Assembly: GCA_028279545.1 (NCBI GenBank)
Contig: JANQNN010000010.1
Location: 1-57,921 of the forward strand
Reading direction: 5' to 3'
Origin: Nitrosopumilaceae archaeon
GTDB taxonomy: Archaea > Thermoproteota > Nitrososphaeria > Nitrososphaerales > Nitrosopumilaceae
DNA: 57,921 nucleotides
The first letter of the stretch is position 1. Each line of letters opens with the position of its first letter. A program made the translations under genes and the position numbers. Positions 33,320-41,560 of the stretch are shown here, piece by piece. Under the pieces are notes generated by a model, which had not been told where the DNA came from, searched no databases, and saw only the letters and a program-made list of their open reading frames with translations.

Positions 33320-33360
33320 TATCTATTGTACGTGTAAATAGAATAAAAAGAGATCATTTT

Positions 33361-33382
33361 AGGCATTTATTGCCTTTTTTTT
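33361..33382 (+). terminator. Hairpin plus U-run after the structured RNA
   Basis: AGGCA (33361-33365) pairs with TGCCT (33371-33375), followed directly by eight T. This fits termination of the RNA transcript that starts near 33212. Confidence 0.6.
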
Positions 33383-33429
33383 ATTTTTTATAGCAAGAAA
33401 CTAAAATATTTTGTAATATGACTTGGCCA

Positions 33430-33496
33430 TAGATGCTGATGATGAGCGGAAAAGCCATCTGAAATATGATGAAGATTATGAGTAATGAAGCATCTA
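33430..33496 (+). ncRNA. C/D-box guide sRNA
   Basis: Box C ATGATGA (33439-33445), 13-base guide, box D' CTGA (33459-33462), 3-base spacer, box C' ATGATGA (33466-33472), 12-base guide, then box D read as ATGA (33485-33488). The whole is closed by a perfect 8-bp stem TAGATGCT/AGCATCTA (33430-33437 with 33489-33496). Spacing matches archaeal sRNAs guiding 2'-O-methylation. The D box is ATGA rather than CTGA, which is unusual. Targets are not determined. Confidence 0.75.
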
Positions 33497-33554
33497 AAAA
33501 TTTTTATTTTCGGTAATCTTTATTCCTGCGAAATTGAAATTATGAATTAATAAC

Positions 33555-34247
33555 ATGAAAATTGCATCATTATTTTCTGGAGGCAAGGATAGTACCTTTT
33601 CAATTTATCTAGCAAAAAAACAGGGACATGAAATAAAATGTCTTTTAACTATTTTTCCAAAATCCGATGAAAGTCACCTTTTACATCATCCAAACTTGAA
33701 ATGGACTCGTCTTCAATCAAAATCAATGAATATTCCATTCTTAACCATGAATTCAGATTCAGATGACTCTGATCAAGAACTAGGAATCATGGAAAAATTA
33801 TTGGCTAAAGCCAAAAATGATTTTAATATTGAAGGTGTGGTGCATGGAGGAATAAAAAGTAATTTTCAAAGAGATTCATTTGAGACACTTTGCAGGAAAT
33901 TGAATTTAGAACTAATTTCACCTCTATGGAAAATAGATTCTAGGAAATATCTTGATGACTTGAATTCTTCAAAGTTTGTTTTTATTATTACAAGTGTTTC
34001 TTCTGGAGGTTTGGATGATTTTTGGCTAGGTAAAACAATTGGAAAAATTGAAATAAACAAGTTAGAAATTTTATCGGAAAAATTTAAGTTCAATCTAGAT
34101 TTTGAAGGTGGTGAAGCTGAGACGTTTGTACTGGATTGTCCCTTATTTTCAAGTCCTATTGAAATTATTAAAAAAAGAAAAAAATGGGATGGATATCGTG
34201 GAAGGTTTGAAATAATAGATGCGAGGCTAAAAAACGATGTTAGATAA
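33555..34247 (+). CDS. dph6: Diphthine-ammonia ligase Dph6
   Basis: 230 aa, PP-loop ATPase: SLFSGGKDSTFSIYLAK at residues 5-21. The family block EGVVHGGIKSNFQRDSFE and the C-terminal DFEGGEAETFVLDCPLF are diagnostic of the MJ0570/Dph6 family, which amidates diphthine on translation elongation factor 2. The stop overlaps the srp54 ATG by 11 bases, so dph6-srp54-pus10 is one transcript. Confidence 0.93.
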   Translation: MKIASLFSGGKDSTFSIYLAKKQGHEIKCLLTIFPKSDESHLLHHPNLKWTRLQSKSMNIPFLTMNSDSDDSDQELGIMEKLLAKAKNDFNIEGVVHGGIKSNFQRDSFETLCRKLNLELISPLWKIDSRKYLDDLNSSKFVFIITSVSSGGLDDFWLGKTIGKIEINKLEILSEKFKFNLDFEGGEAETFVLDCPLFSSPIEIIKKRKKWDGYRGRFEIIDARLKNDVR

Positions 34248-35562
34248 TTTAAAAGAAAGCCTCCGAGGAGCAATTCAAAAAATAGTAAAATCTTCAGGAA
34301 TAGACAAGGAACTTATTAAAGAACTATCTAAAGATGTTCAAAGAGCACTTCTCCAATCTGATGTAAATGTTAAATTAGTTTTAGAAATAACAAAAAACCT
34401 TGAAGAACGATCTCTAAATGAAACTCCTCCTCCTGGTCTTTCAAGAAAAGATCATATTGTTAAGATCTTATATGATGAACTTTCTAAATTACTTGGAAAT
34501 GAGACAGAATTTAAATTCCAATCTGGAAAGCAAAACAAAGTAATTCTTCTAGGAATTCAAGGTAGTGGTAAAACAACTGTTGTAGCAAAACTCTCAAAAT
34601 TTTTGACAAAACAAGGGTATTCTGTAGGGGTAATAGGTGCAGATACTTACCGGCCAGGAGCTCTGGTTCAGTTGCGTACCATGTGTGAAAAATCAAATGT
34701 TGAAGTTTACGGAGAGGAAAACAACAAAGATTCTCCTGATATTGTAAAAAATGGTTTAAGACATTATGAAAATTTACCTTTAGATATTATTCTAATTGAT
34801 ACTGCTGGGAGGCATAAACAGGAACAAGATCTTCTGGAAGAAATGGAGAGAATAAACAAAGTTACGAATCCAGATCTTGCTTTGCTAGTTATTGATGGAA
34901 CTATCGGACAGCAATGTTTCAATCAAGCAGAAGCTTTTCACAAAACAGTCCCTGTTGGTGGAATCATAGTAACCAAGTTGGATAGCTCTGCTAAGGGTGG
35001 AGGTGCAATTGCAGCATCAGCAGCAACAGGAGCTCAGATAATGTATATTGGAACCGGAGAACGAATAGATGATTTAGAAAAATTTTCTCCAACTAGGTTT
35101 GTTGGACGATTACTTGGAATGGGAGATATACAAGCCGTTTTGGATCTTGCCAAACGGTTAGAAAACGAAGGAGATGATGTTAGATTGAAACGGATTTCTA
35201 GTGGAAAAATGAACATGGAAGATTTTTTCTATCAACTTGAAGAAGTAACAAAGGTTGGTTCTTTGCGAGGTTTTCTAGATAATATGCCCGGTCTATCTGG
35301 AATGGTAAAAGATGATCAACTTGATCAAATGGAAGGAAGAGTATCAAAATGGAGATTTATTATTCAAAGTATGACAAAAGATGAAAAAGCCGATCCGGAT
35401 TTGTTAAATTCCTCTCGAATAAAACGCATTGCAAGAGGTTCTGGGTCGTCTGAACATGAAGTAAAAGAATTACTGAAAAATTATAAAAATTCCAAAAGTA
35501 TGATGAAAGCATCCAAAGGCAGGCAGATGCAGGGCAACCTCCGTAGATTGGGATTTGGTTAA
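34237..35562 (+). CDS. srp54: Signal recognition particle GTPase SRP54
   Basis: 441 aa with N, G and M domains. G motifs: GIQGSGKTTVVAKL (P-loop), DTYRPGALVQLR, DTAGRHKQEQDLLEEM and TKLDSSAKGGGA. The C-terminal M domain is methionine-rich and ends with SKGRQMQGNLRRLGFG. It binds signal peptides and SRP RNA and delivers ribosomes to the membrane receptor. Partner SRP19 is at 20.1 kb. Overlaps dph6 upstream. Confidence 0.97.
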   Translation: MLDNLKESLRGAIQKIVKSSGIDKELIKELSKDVQRALLQSDVNVKLVLEITKNLEERSLNETPPPGLSRKDHIVKILYDELSKLLGNETEFKFQSGKQNKVILLGIQGSGKTTVVAKLSKFLTKQGYSVGVIGADTYRPGALVQLRTMCEKSNVEVYGEENNKDSPDIVKNGLRHYENLPLDIILIDTAGRHKQEQDLLEEMERINKVTNPDLALLVIDGTIGQQCFNQAEAFHKTVPVGGIIVTKLDSSAKGGGAIAASAATGAQIMYIGTGERIDDLEKFSPTRFVGRLLGMGDIQAVLDLAKRLENEGDDVRLKRISSGKMNMEDFFYQLEEVTKVGSLRGFLDNMPGLSGMVKDDQLDQMEGRVSKWRFIIQSMTKDEKADPDLLNSSRIKRIARGSGSSEHEVKELLKNYKNSKSMMKASKGRQMQGNLRRLGFG

Positions 35563-35590
35563 TGATAAAAATAAAAAATTTTACAAAACA

Positions 35591-36751
35591 ATGTCAAAGC
35601 TTAATGAGGTAATTCCAAAAGCCAACCACATTTTAAAAAAATTTTATTTATGTGATTACTGTCTAGGTAGATTTTTTTCAAAAAATATCAAATCATCATC
35701 TTATAGAATTTTAGGAAAAAAAATAAAACAAGAGGTAAAATTACCTGCCCAAAAATGCTATATTTGCAAAAATCTATTTGAAAATCTTTCTCAATATGTA
35801 GACCTTATGCTAGAATCATCATACCATCATGATTTTTCTACTTTTGTTGTCGGAGTAAAAATAAAACCATCTTTGATAGATTGTGACGATTTTGTAAGAT
35901 CTAAATTCAAATTGCAAGGTGTAGATAGCATTAAAACTGGAATTACAAGAGAAATTTCGAAAAGTTTTGCCAAAAAAACAAAAAAAGAAATTGACTTTTT
36001 AAATCCCGACATCACCTTCACCTTAAATTTTAAGGAAAAATTTTGTCAAATACGCTCAAAACAGGTTTCAATACAAGGCAGGTATAACAAACTCAAGCGA
36101 GGATTTTCACAGAAAAAAAAATCTTGTGAAAATTGCTTAGGAAAAGGATGTCGAAAGTGTAATTTTCATGGGTTTTATGAACATGAGAGCGTAGAGGCAA
36201 AAATTTCAAATTTTCTTTTGAGTAGATTTGGAGGAACTGTTGCAAAATTTACCTGGATTGGCGGAGAAGATAAATCAAGTTTGGTTTTAGGGCTAGGTAG
36301 ACCTTTTTTTGTTCGTATTCAAAACCCTATCAAAAGGAAATCAAAATTTTCAAAAAACATAAAATTAGATTCTTTGAAAATTAAAAATTGTAAAATAATA
36401 AACGAGGTTCCAAAGAAACCTTTACCCTTTATTTCTACAATTAAAATGAATATAAACTCAGAGAATAAAGTAGAATCTGAAAGTTTAAAACAACTCAAAA
36501 TTTTACTAAAAAAACCTGTTGTGATTTATGAAAATAATGGTAAAAGATCAGAAAAAAAAATTTTAAATTCACATTTTAAAAAAAATTCCAAAAAGAGATT
36601 TACTTTGGTAATTGATGTTGAGGGAGGATTTCCGATTAAAAGATTTGTAAAAGGCGATAACGTAGTCCCGGGAATAAGTCAAACAATTGGAACAAAATGC
36701 ACATGTGACGAATTTGATTTTCTAGAAGTTAAAATCATAACAAATAACTAG
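35591..36751 (+). CDS. pus10: tRNA pseudouridine synthase Pus10
   Basis: 386 aa from ATG 35591; a TTG at 35555 is also in frame but overlaps srp54. N-terminal zinc site CDYC and CYIC, a THUMP-like domain, and a second Cys cluster CENCLGKGCRKC. Catalytic Asp227 lies in GGEDKSSLVLGLGRPFFVRI, the Pus10 motif II. Archaeal Pus10 makes pseudouridine 54/55 in the tRNA T loop. The sequence is lysine-rich. Follows srp54 in the same transcript. Confidence 0.9.
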   Translation: MSKLNEVIPKANHILKKFYLCDYCLGRFFSKNIKSSSYRILGKKIKQEVKLPAQKCYICKNLFENLSQYVDLMLESSYHHDFSTFVVGVKIKPSLIDCDDFVRSKFKLQGVDSIKTGITREISKSFAKKTKKEIDFLNPDITFTLNFKEKFCQIRSKQVSIQGRYNKLKRGFSQKKKSCENCLGKGCRKCNFHGFYEHESVEAKISNFLLSRFGGTVAKFTWIGGEDKSSLVLGLGRPFFVRIQNPIKRKSKFSKNIKLDSLKIKNCKIINEVPKKPLPFISTIKMNINSENKVESESLKQLKILLKKPVVIYENNGKRSEKKILNSHFKKNSKKRFTLVIDVEGGFPIKRFVKGDNVVPGISQTIGTKCTCDEFDFLEVKIITNN

Positions 36752-36771
36752 TGTAAATTAATGATAGTGGT

Positions 36772-36873
36772 ATGCCAATACGAAAAAAGAACAAGCATTT
36801 AAGACGTGCAGATCAATCCGCGACTCGTAGGCGGGTTAAGATGGCAAAAGGTGGAAAACCAAAAGCTAGATAA
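36772..36873 (+). CDS. 33-aa highly basic microprotein
   Basis: ATG 36772: MPIRKKNKHLRRADQSATRR, continuing to MAKGGKPKAR-stop. Fifteen of 33 residues are Lys or Arg, with no hydrophobic core. The codons are more G+C-rich (e.g. GCG ACT CGT AGG CGG) than those of the neighbours, which suggests real coding under selection. Size and charge recall eukaryote-like L41e or S30e ribosomal peptides, but no homology is recognised. It lies between pus10 and the HExxH protein, in the same direction. Confidence 0.6.
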   Translation: MPIRKKNKHLRRADQSATRRRVKMAKGGKPKAR

Positions 36874-36911
36874 ATAAATTTTCTTAAATCCCTATTGTTC
36901 AGGAAAAAAAG

Positions 36912-37619
36912 TTGGATCCCTTAATTCGGTTTAAAGATGCTCATCTCAAAGGACTAATTAGTGACGATGTTTATGATTTAGTCTTAAACCGATTTCCAAT
37001 TATGGTAGGAGGAGTAAATCGTATAGAGAAAGCTTCTGGAATTCAGTATCCTATGGCTTATGTTGAGCCTTCAGTAGTGGTTTCATCCCATGGTCCAAAC
37101 TCCTATGAATTTGGAATATTATTTGCACGCACAATTCCTGTGACTACAGAAAAAAAACTTTCAATCGTAATTCAGGTTTCGGCACCCCTTATAGCGTATG
37201 GACTAAAAGGAACTATTCATGCCATATTGGCGCATGAATTTTTACACTATTTGGAATTAATGCGTAAAATATCAAAAATGGATTTACTTTCAGATGAAAT
37301 TTCAGGAAATTTATTTGAAAATATTTATTCTGATCAAACTCGCTTATTTGAGGCCAAAGCAGTTTTTAAAGACAGGACATTGTTAAATCATATTACTAAA
37401 AAATTCCCTTCGGGTTTTCGTGATTATAAGTTAGAAGATAAAGTTCTAAAATATTGGATAAACAAAAATTTGCCTCAAACGAATGTTTCTCTAGATACTA
37501 ACACAGTAAAATTGTCTGTTGAATTATTGTCTAAAATTAGATTAGATCCAAAATTTTTAAAAAAAATTAACGAATTAGAAGAAAAAAGTCAAAAAATACG
37601 TAAAAAGAAACTTTATTGA
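36912..37619 (+). CDS. HExxH putative metallopeptidase-like protein
   Basis: 235 aa, TTG start. HEFLH at H108-E109-H112 (GTIHAILAHEFLHYLELM) is a zincin motif inside a helix, preceded by a likely edge strand (LSIVIQVSAPLIAYG). A third ligand is not obvious. There is no signal peptide or membrane segment, so any protease would be cytoplasmic. The C-terminus is basic. It follows the microprotein by 38 bases. The family is not recognised. Confidence 0.65.
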   Translation: MDPLIRFKDAHLKGLISDDVYDLVLNRFPIMVGGVNRIEKASGIQYPMAYVEPSVVVSSHGPNSYEFGILFARTIPVTTEKKLSIVIQVSAPLIAYGLKGTIHAILAHEFLHYLELMRKISKMDLLSDEISGNLFENIYSDQTRLFEAKAVFKDRTLLNHITKKFPSGFRDYKLEDKVLKYWINKNLPQTNVSLDTNTVKLSVELLSKIRLDPKFLKKINELEEKSQKIRKKKLY

Positions 37620-37683
37620 AAATTCAACTACGAATGAAATATTATTCCAAGCAAAAAATCAAAAAGTCTTAATTTTACCTATT

Positions 37684-38181
37684 TTGAGATTACACGTGTC
37701 TTCTTCTGAAATTAATTGGTACGGTAATTTTTATGGAATTTATTGGGCTAATGAAAAAGGCAGATTAGTAGTTTCACCAGTGTTTGAAGATAAAAAAGAG
37801 GCATCTGTACTTTCAAAAGAAATTGAAACTTGGAGTGACAAGTTTACTCGTATGACAATAATTGAAAAAAATAATGATGAATATGCAATTTGTTGTTACC
37901 AAGACCCACAAATTTCAAAAAGTAAAAAAAATTTAGGGATATATCGTACTGGAATGATAAAATTTGGTGCATATGAACAAGCCAAACCTATTATCCAACA
38001 AAGACCACCACTTTTTCAAATCCTATATGCTTCAGACGCACGAGTTATCAATACTTATGAGCAAATTTCTCGACTTGTAACTATTAGAAAATGTCGAATA
38101 ATACAAGAATCTGAATTAAAAAAACAAGAATATTTTTACGAAAAGACAGCTGACGAAAAAAGTTTAAAGGAAAATCAATAA
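37684..38181 (+). CDS. Hypothetical protein, 165 aa
   Basis: Not recognised. TTG 37684 is used, but GTG 37696 (MSSSEINWYGNFYGIYW) is an equally good start. It is an aromatic-rich alpha/beta protein with a basic C-terminus. It is followed 9 bases later by another unknown gene in the same direction, so the pair is probably cotranscribed. Confidence 0.6.
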   Translation: MRLHVSSSEINWYGNFYGIYWANEKGRLVVSPVFEDKKEASVLSKEIETWSDKFTRMTIIEKNNDEYAICCYQDPQISKSKKNLGIYRTGMIKFGAYEQAKPIIQQRPPLFQILYASDARVINTYEQISRLVTIRKCRIIQESELKKQEYFYEKTADEKSLKENQ

Positions 38182-38190
38182 AGAATTAAT

Positions 38191-38559
38191 TTGTCACAAA
38201 AACCAATTTCATATCCACTTGTTTTTTCTGCAGATAAAATACATATCCATCAGTGGCCAATGGATTCTACGCCTTGGAGTCAAATTTTAACAAAAAATAT
38301 AGATAAAGATTTGAATAAAAATATTAAAAAAAAGAAAATCTTGATTTATCCAAATCAAATTAAAATTGATAATTATAATTTTACCAAGATAAAAAAAGTT
38401 GGTCTTACTATTCCATTATTCAAAAAACAAACCACCATGATTTTTGAAGCTCATTTTAAAGAGGTTGAAGGCCACATACACGTTACTACTAATTCTGAAA
38501 ACTATCTTGAAATATTTAATAAACTAATGTTCTGGAAAAATAGATTTTTTCCAGATTAA
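38191..38559 (+). CDS. Hypothetical protein, 122 aa
   Basis: Not recognised. TTG start (MSQKPISYPLVFSADKIHIH). The product looks beta-rich, with a KILIYPNQIKIDNYNFTKIKKVGL stretch and GHIHVTTNSENYLEIFNKLM at the end, resembling a PH-like barrel in strand order; that is only an impression. Likely cotranscribed with the preceding unknown gene. Confidence 0.6.
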   Translation: MSQKPISYPLVFSADKIHIHQWPMDSTPWSQILTKNIDKDLNKNIKKKKILIYPNQIKIDNYNFTKIKKVGLTIPLFKKQTTMIFEAHFKEVEGHIHVTTNSENYLEIFNKLMFWKNRFFPD

Positions 38560-38665
38560 TTATGATGGTCTTTACCTTTGATTTACTTTTTTTAAAAATT
38601 AATTTCAAAAAAATGTTGTTTAAATTACATAATTTTTTACTTTAATCTAAATCGTTATTTTTTGC

Positions 38666-38770
38666 TCAACAATCACATTGTTTCCAGTTGCATTTTGGGC
38701 AATCATATGGAGTTTCACTATTTTTACAATCTAAAGGTAGGCAATTGCAACGTGGACATTTTGTTTCCAT
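38666..38770 (-). CDS. 34-aa cysteine-rich zinc-ribbon protein
   Basis: METKCPRCNCLPLDCKNSET, then PYDCPKCNWKQCDC. Eight of 34 residues are Cys, including two CPxC knuckles, giving a minimal zinc ribbon (or possibly an Fe-S site) with extra cysteines. ATG start on the minus strand. Function unknown. Confidence 0.6.
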   Translation of the reverse strand: METKCPRCNCLPLDCKNSETPYDCPKCNWKQCDC

Positions 38771-38881
38771 CGTTAAAGACAAAAAATCATTTTTAAATAT
38801 TTAAATTTTTTATGAAGGTTATTCTTTTTTCATTTGTTTAACTAGAATTCCAAATAAATTTTCGTTTGATTCTATCAGGAA

Positions 38882-39055
38882 TTATTGATTAAATTCGGTG
38901 AGTCCACATTTTCCACAAGTATGTCTATCCTTATGTGAAGACATGTAAACTCCTTTGCCACAGCGAGAACAATTTTTTTTTACTCTACTTATCTTATCTC
39001 CTTCTACTTTGAAATATTGGTATATATTTGGACTAAACCCTTTTTTACTGGCCAT
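38882..39055 (-). CDS. rps27ae: Ribosomal protein S27ae
   Basis: 57 aa: MASKKGFSPNIYQYFKVEGD, followed by the C4 zinc finger NCSRCGKGVYMSSHKDRHTCGKCG. It is the archaeal S27a without a ubiquitin fusion. Its ATG overlaps the S24e stop by one base (TAATG), so the two are translationally coupled. Confidence 0.93.
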   Translation of the reverse strand: MASKKGFSPNIYQYFKVEGDKISRVKKNCSRCGKGVYMSSHKDRHTCGKCGLTEFNQ

Positions 39056-39456
39056 TATTCGGTTTTCTCCTCTTTTGGTTTATCAGAACTTGATTCATCT
39101 GATTTTATTTCTTTTTCATCATCTGGTGTTTCACTTTTTACTTCTTCTTTCTTTTCTCCCTCCTCGCTTTTAGCTTTTGATTTTTCTAATCTTGAAAAGA
39201 TCGTAGGATTGACATGTTTTTTTGCTAATTCCTCATTATCATAAACAAAGAAGGTTCCGGTGATTAATGATTTTCCTGATTGATTTTTTAATCTGATTGG
39301 GATGATGAATTTATCATTTAAATTAAATTCCTTGGAAATCATATCTATTGCCTCAAGTTTTTTTAGTTTACCTGCTAATCCTGTAAAATTACAAGTAAGC
39401 TCTCTTCTAGAGAGAAATGTGTTATTTACATCACTAATCGTTTGGATTAAAGACAT
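39055..39456 (-). CDS. rps24e: Ribosomal protein S24e with acidic C-terminal tail
   Basis: 133 aa from ATG 39456 (MSLIQTISDVNNTFLSRREL); an upstream ATG at 39483 is possible. The S24e core covers about residues 1-90: FLSRRELTCNF, KKLEAIDMISKEFNL, SGKSLITGTFFVYDNEELAKKHVNP. After IFSRLEKSK the protein continues for some 40 residues of almost pure Glu, Lys, Ser and Asp, which ordinary S24e lacks. Coupled to S27ae downstream. Confidence 0.88.
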   Translation of the reverse strand: MSLIQTISDVNNTFLSRRELTCNFTGLAGKLKKLEAIDMISKEFNLNDKFIIPIRLKNQSGKSLITGTFFVYDNEELAKKHVNPTIFSRLEKSKAKSEEGEKKEEVKSETPDDEKEIKSDESSSDKPKEEKTE

Positions 39457-39539
39457 GTATCGAAAATTTTTTTGGTATTTCATATAAATCTTGATTGTAA
39501 TCCAAGAACAAATTTATGAAATAACAAATTATTACGAGC

Positions 39540-40100
39540 ATGGCTAGATTTATGATCCACCTTAAGAATGAAAAATTTAAACCCTCAGATTCCAGGGAAC
39601 TTGTCAACAAAGCTAGAGACCTTTGTTCTGATATTAAATCATCAGTTAGAGTAGCACGAGTAGCCTCAAATTTTGTAGAGTTTGACGTTGAAGTTGAAAA
39701 AGAAAATTTAGATTTGCTTATTAAAAAATTAAATCCAATCGGTCAGTTGGATAATGTCAGACATATTGTAGAAGAAAAAATTGAAAAAGAAGTTGGAATA
39801 AAGGATGGAATTAATTATTTTAACAACGAACGGTTCTGGGAATGTCATGAGGCATTTGAGGGTGTTTGGAAAGGTTGTTATGGTAGAGAAAAAGAATTGG
39901 TTCAAGGAATTATTTTACTTGCTGTTGCCTTTGCCCATTCTCAAAAAAATGATAACTTGATTGGAATTGGAATGTTAGATAGGTCCTTAGAAAAACTCGG
40001 TAAATCCCCAAGCTCATATTATGACATAGATGTTGATAGAATTCGAAATAAAATTGTTGAAATGAAAAAATCAAATAATTTGGCTAGGTTTGAGATTTAA
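39540..40100 (+). CDS. DUF309 protein with N-terminal RNA-binding-like domain
   Basis: 186 aa. Residues 1-75 are an alpha/beta domain starting MARFMIHLKNEKFKPSDSRE. The C-terminal part has the DUF309 signature YFNNERFWECHEAFEGVWKG and IILLAVAFAHSQKND. DUF309 proteins are small helical bundles of unknown function, with conserved His/Glu suggesting metal binding. The stop lies inside the convergent apgM end (17-base overlap). Confidence 0.8.
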   Translation: MARFMIHLKNEKFKPSDSRELVNKARDLCSDIKSSVRVARVASNFVEFDVEVEKENLDLLIKKLNPIGQLDNVRHIVEEKIEKEVGIKDGINYFNNERFWECHEAFEGVWKGCYGREKELVQGIILLAVAFAHSQKNDNLIGIGMLDRSLEKLGKSPSSYYDIDVDRIRNKIVEMKKSNNLARFEI

Positions 40101-41370
40101 TCAAATTTAGAGCAGTTGTTACTACTTCCGCACCTTCCAATAACCCAATACTGCCTTTTTTTGCTTGTTCTTCTGTCATTCTTGAAGTGCCATCTTTTTT
40201 AATAAAATCTCCCGAAACTAAAACAGGAACTGGGTCATCGCTGTGTCCCTTGTTAATACACGGAGTAGAATGATCAGCTGAAATTACAATAGCAACTTTA
40301 CTTGAATCAATATTTTCTAAAAGTGTTTTAAAAAACCTCTGGTCAATTTCCTCGATGTTTTCTTTTTTTCCAATTGCATCCCCATCATGTCCAAATTCAT
40401 CCGGACCTTTTAGGTGCACATAAATGGCATTTTGACTCTCCATTGCTTTTGCTGCTACTTTTGCTTTTTCTTCATAATCCGTTAGCCCTCCGGCCTCAAA
40501 GGCTTTCATTTTTAAAACCTCTGAAATGCCTAATTCTACGGGCATATCTACAATACAGGAAAACTTCATAGAGTGTTTTTCATTAATTGGGATAACATCA
40601 GGATACTTATTTCCAGCATCACGTAGCAAGATACAGCTTAATTTTTTCTTGTTCAATTCATCTCTCTTTTTATTTATGCTACTTTCTTTCATTATTTTCA
40701 AGGATTGATTGGTAAATTCATTAACTAAATTTGCAGTAATTTTTGAATTTTCTGTTTCTTCTAATGGTAAACATTTTTCAATTCGCATGAAATCTCCAAC
40801 AGCTTTTGCAATACCCATTCCTTCTACTCTAGCATAGGCAGGGTCGGTGTTGGTAATTTCAGATGACAAATTTATTCCAGGAGATCGTATCCTGACAGTA
40901 ACCCGGTGTCCAATTGTAGGGGAAACGACCACGTTGGAATTTGGTATTGAAAATTCAATTTTATCTTCCAACTCTTTTGCAATCCCAATTGCATCTTCCT
41001 TTTCAATTTTTCTTCCTGCTCTTCGGTCAATAATTACACCCTCTTCGTCCAACGTTGAAAAATTACCTCTTAAGGCCAAATCACCATTCTTAAAATCAAT
41101 TCCAACCCCTATTGCTTCAATAACTCCTCTTCCAGCATAATCAGAATGATGAAATTTGTATCCTAGCATGTTGAAAACTGCAATGTCTGATTCAGGAGCA
41201 ATGCCTTTTCCAACCGATATTACTTCACCTATTGAACCATTTTTTGCTATTTTATCCAAAAAGGGAGTATTTGCCGCTTCAAGAGGTGTGTTTCCATCTA
41301 AATCCGGGTGAGGCAAGTCCCCAACTCCATCCAGGAGAACATAAATCAGGTGAAGGTCAGAGTTTTCCAT
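40084..41370 (-). CDS. apgM: Cofactor-independent phosphoglycerate mutase (archaeal type)
   Basis: 428 aa, alkaline-phosphatase fold. N-terminal LLDGVGDLPHPDLDGNTPLEAANTPFLD is the ApgM signature. GKGIAPESDIAVFNMLGY contains the phospho-Ser region, and metal ligands appear in HLKGPDEFGHDGD and ISADHSTPC. It interconverts 3- and 2-phosphoglycerate. Monocistronic. Confidence 0.95.
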   Translation of the reverse strand: MENSDLHLIYVLLDGVGDLPHPDLDGNTPLEAANTPFLDKIAKNGSIGEVISVGKGIAPESDIAVFNMLGYKFHHSDYAGRGVIEAIGVGIDFKNGDLALRGNFSTLDEEGVIIDRRAGRKIEKEDAIGIAKELEDKIEFSIPNSNVVVSPTIGHRVTVRIRSPGINLSSEITNTDPAYARVEGMGIAKAVGDFMRIEKCLPLEETENSKITANLVNEFTNQSLKIMKESSINKKRDELNKKKLSCILLRDAGNKYPDVIPINEKHSMKFSCIVDMPVELGISEVLKMKAFEAGGLTDYEEKAKVAAKAMESQNAIYVHLKGPDEFGHDGDAIGKKENIEEIDQRFFKTLLENIDSSKVAIVISADHSTPCINKGHSDDPVPVLVSGDFIKKDGTSRMTEEQAKKGSIGLLEGAEVVTTALNLIKSQT

Positions 41371-41560
41371 ACAACTTTGCGATTTTTTATGTCTCCTTTA
41401 AAGCTTGCATGAAAATAACCGATCTTTTTTTGTTCAGGTTTTTTGATTTTTAATTAATTTTAACTCAGTATTTGGAAAATTAATTTTCTAAAATTCATAT
41501 TTGTATTAATTTAAAGATCGACGTAAACATTTTAACATACGTTTTTTGTCATTAAAAAGC

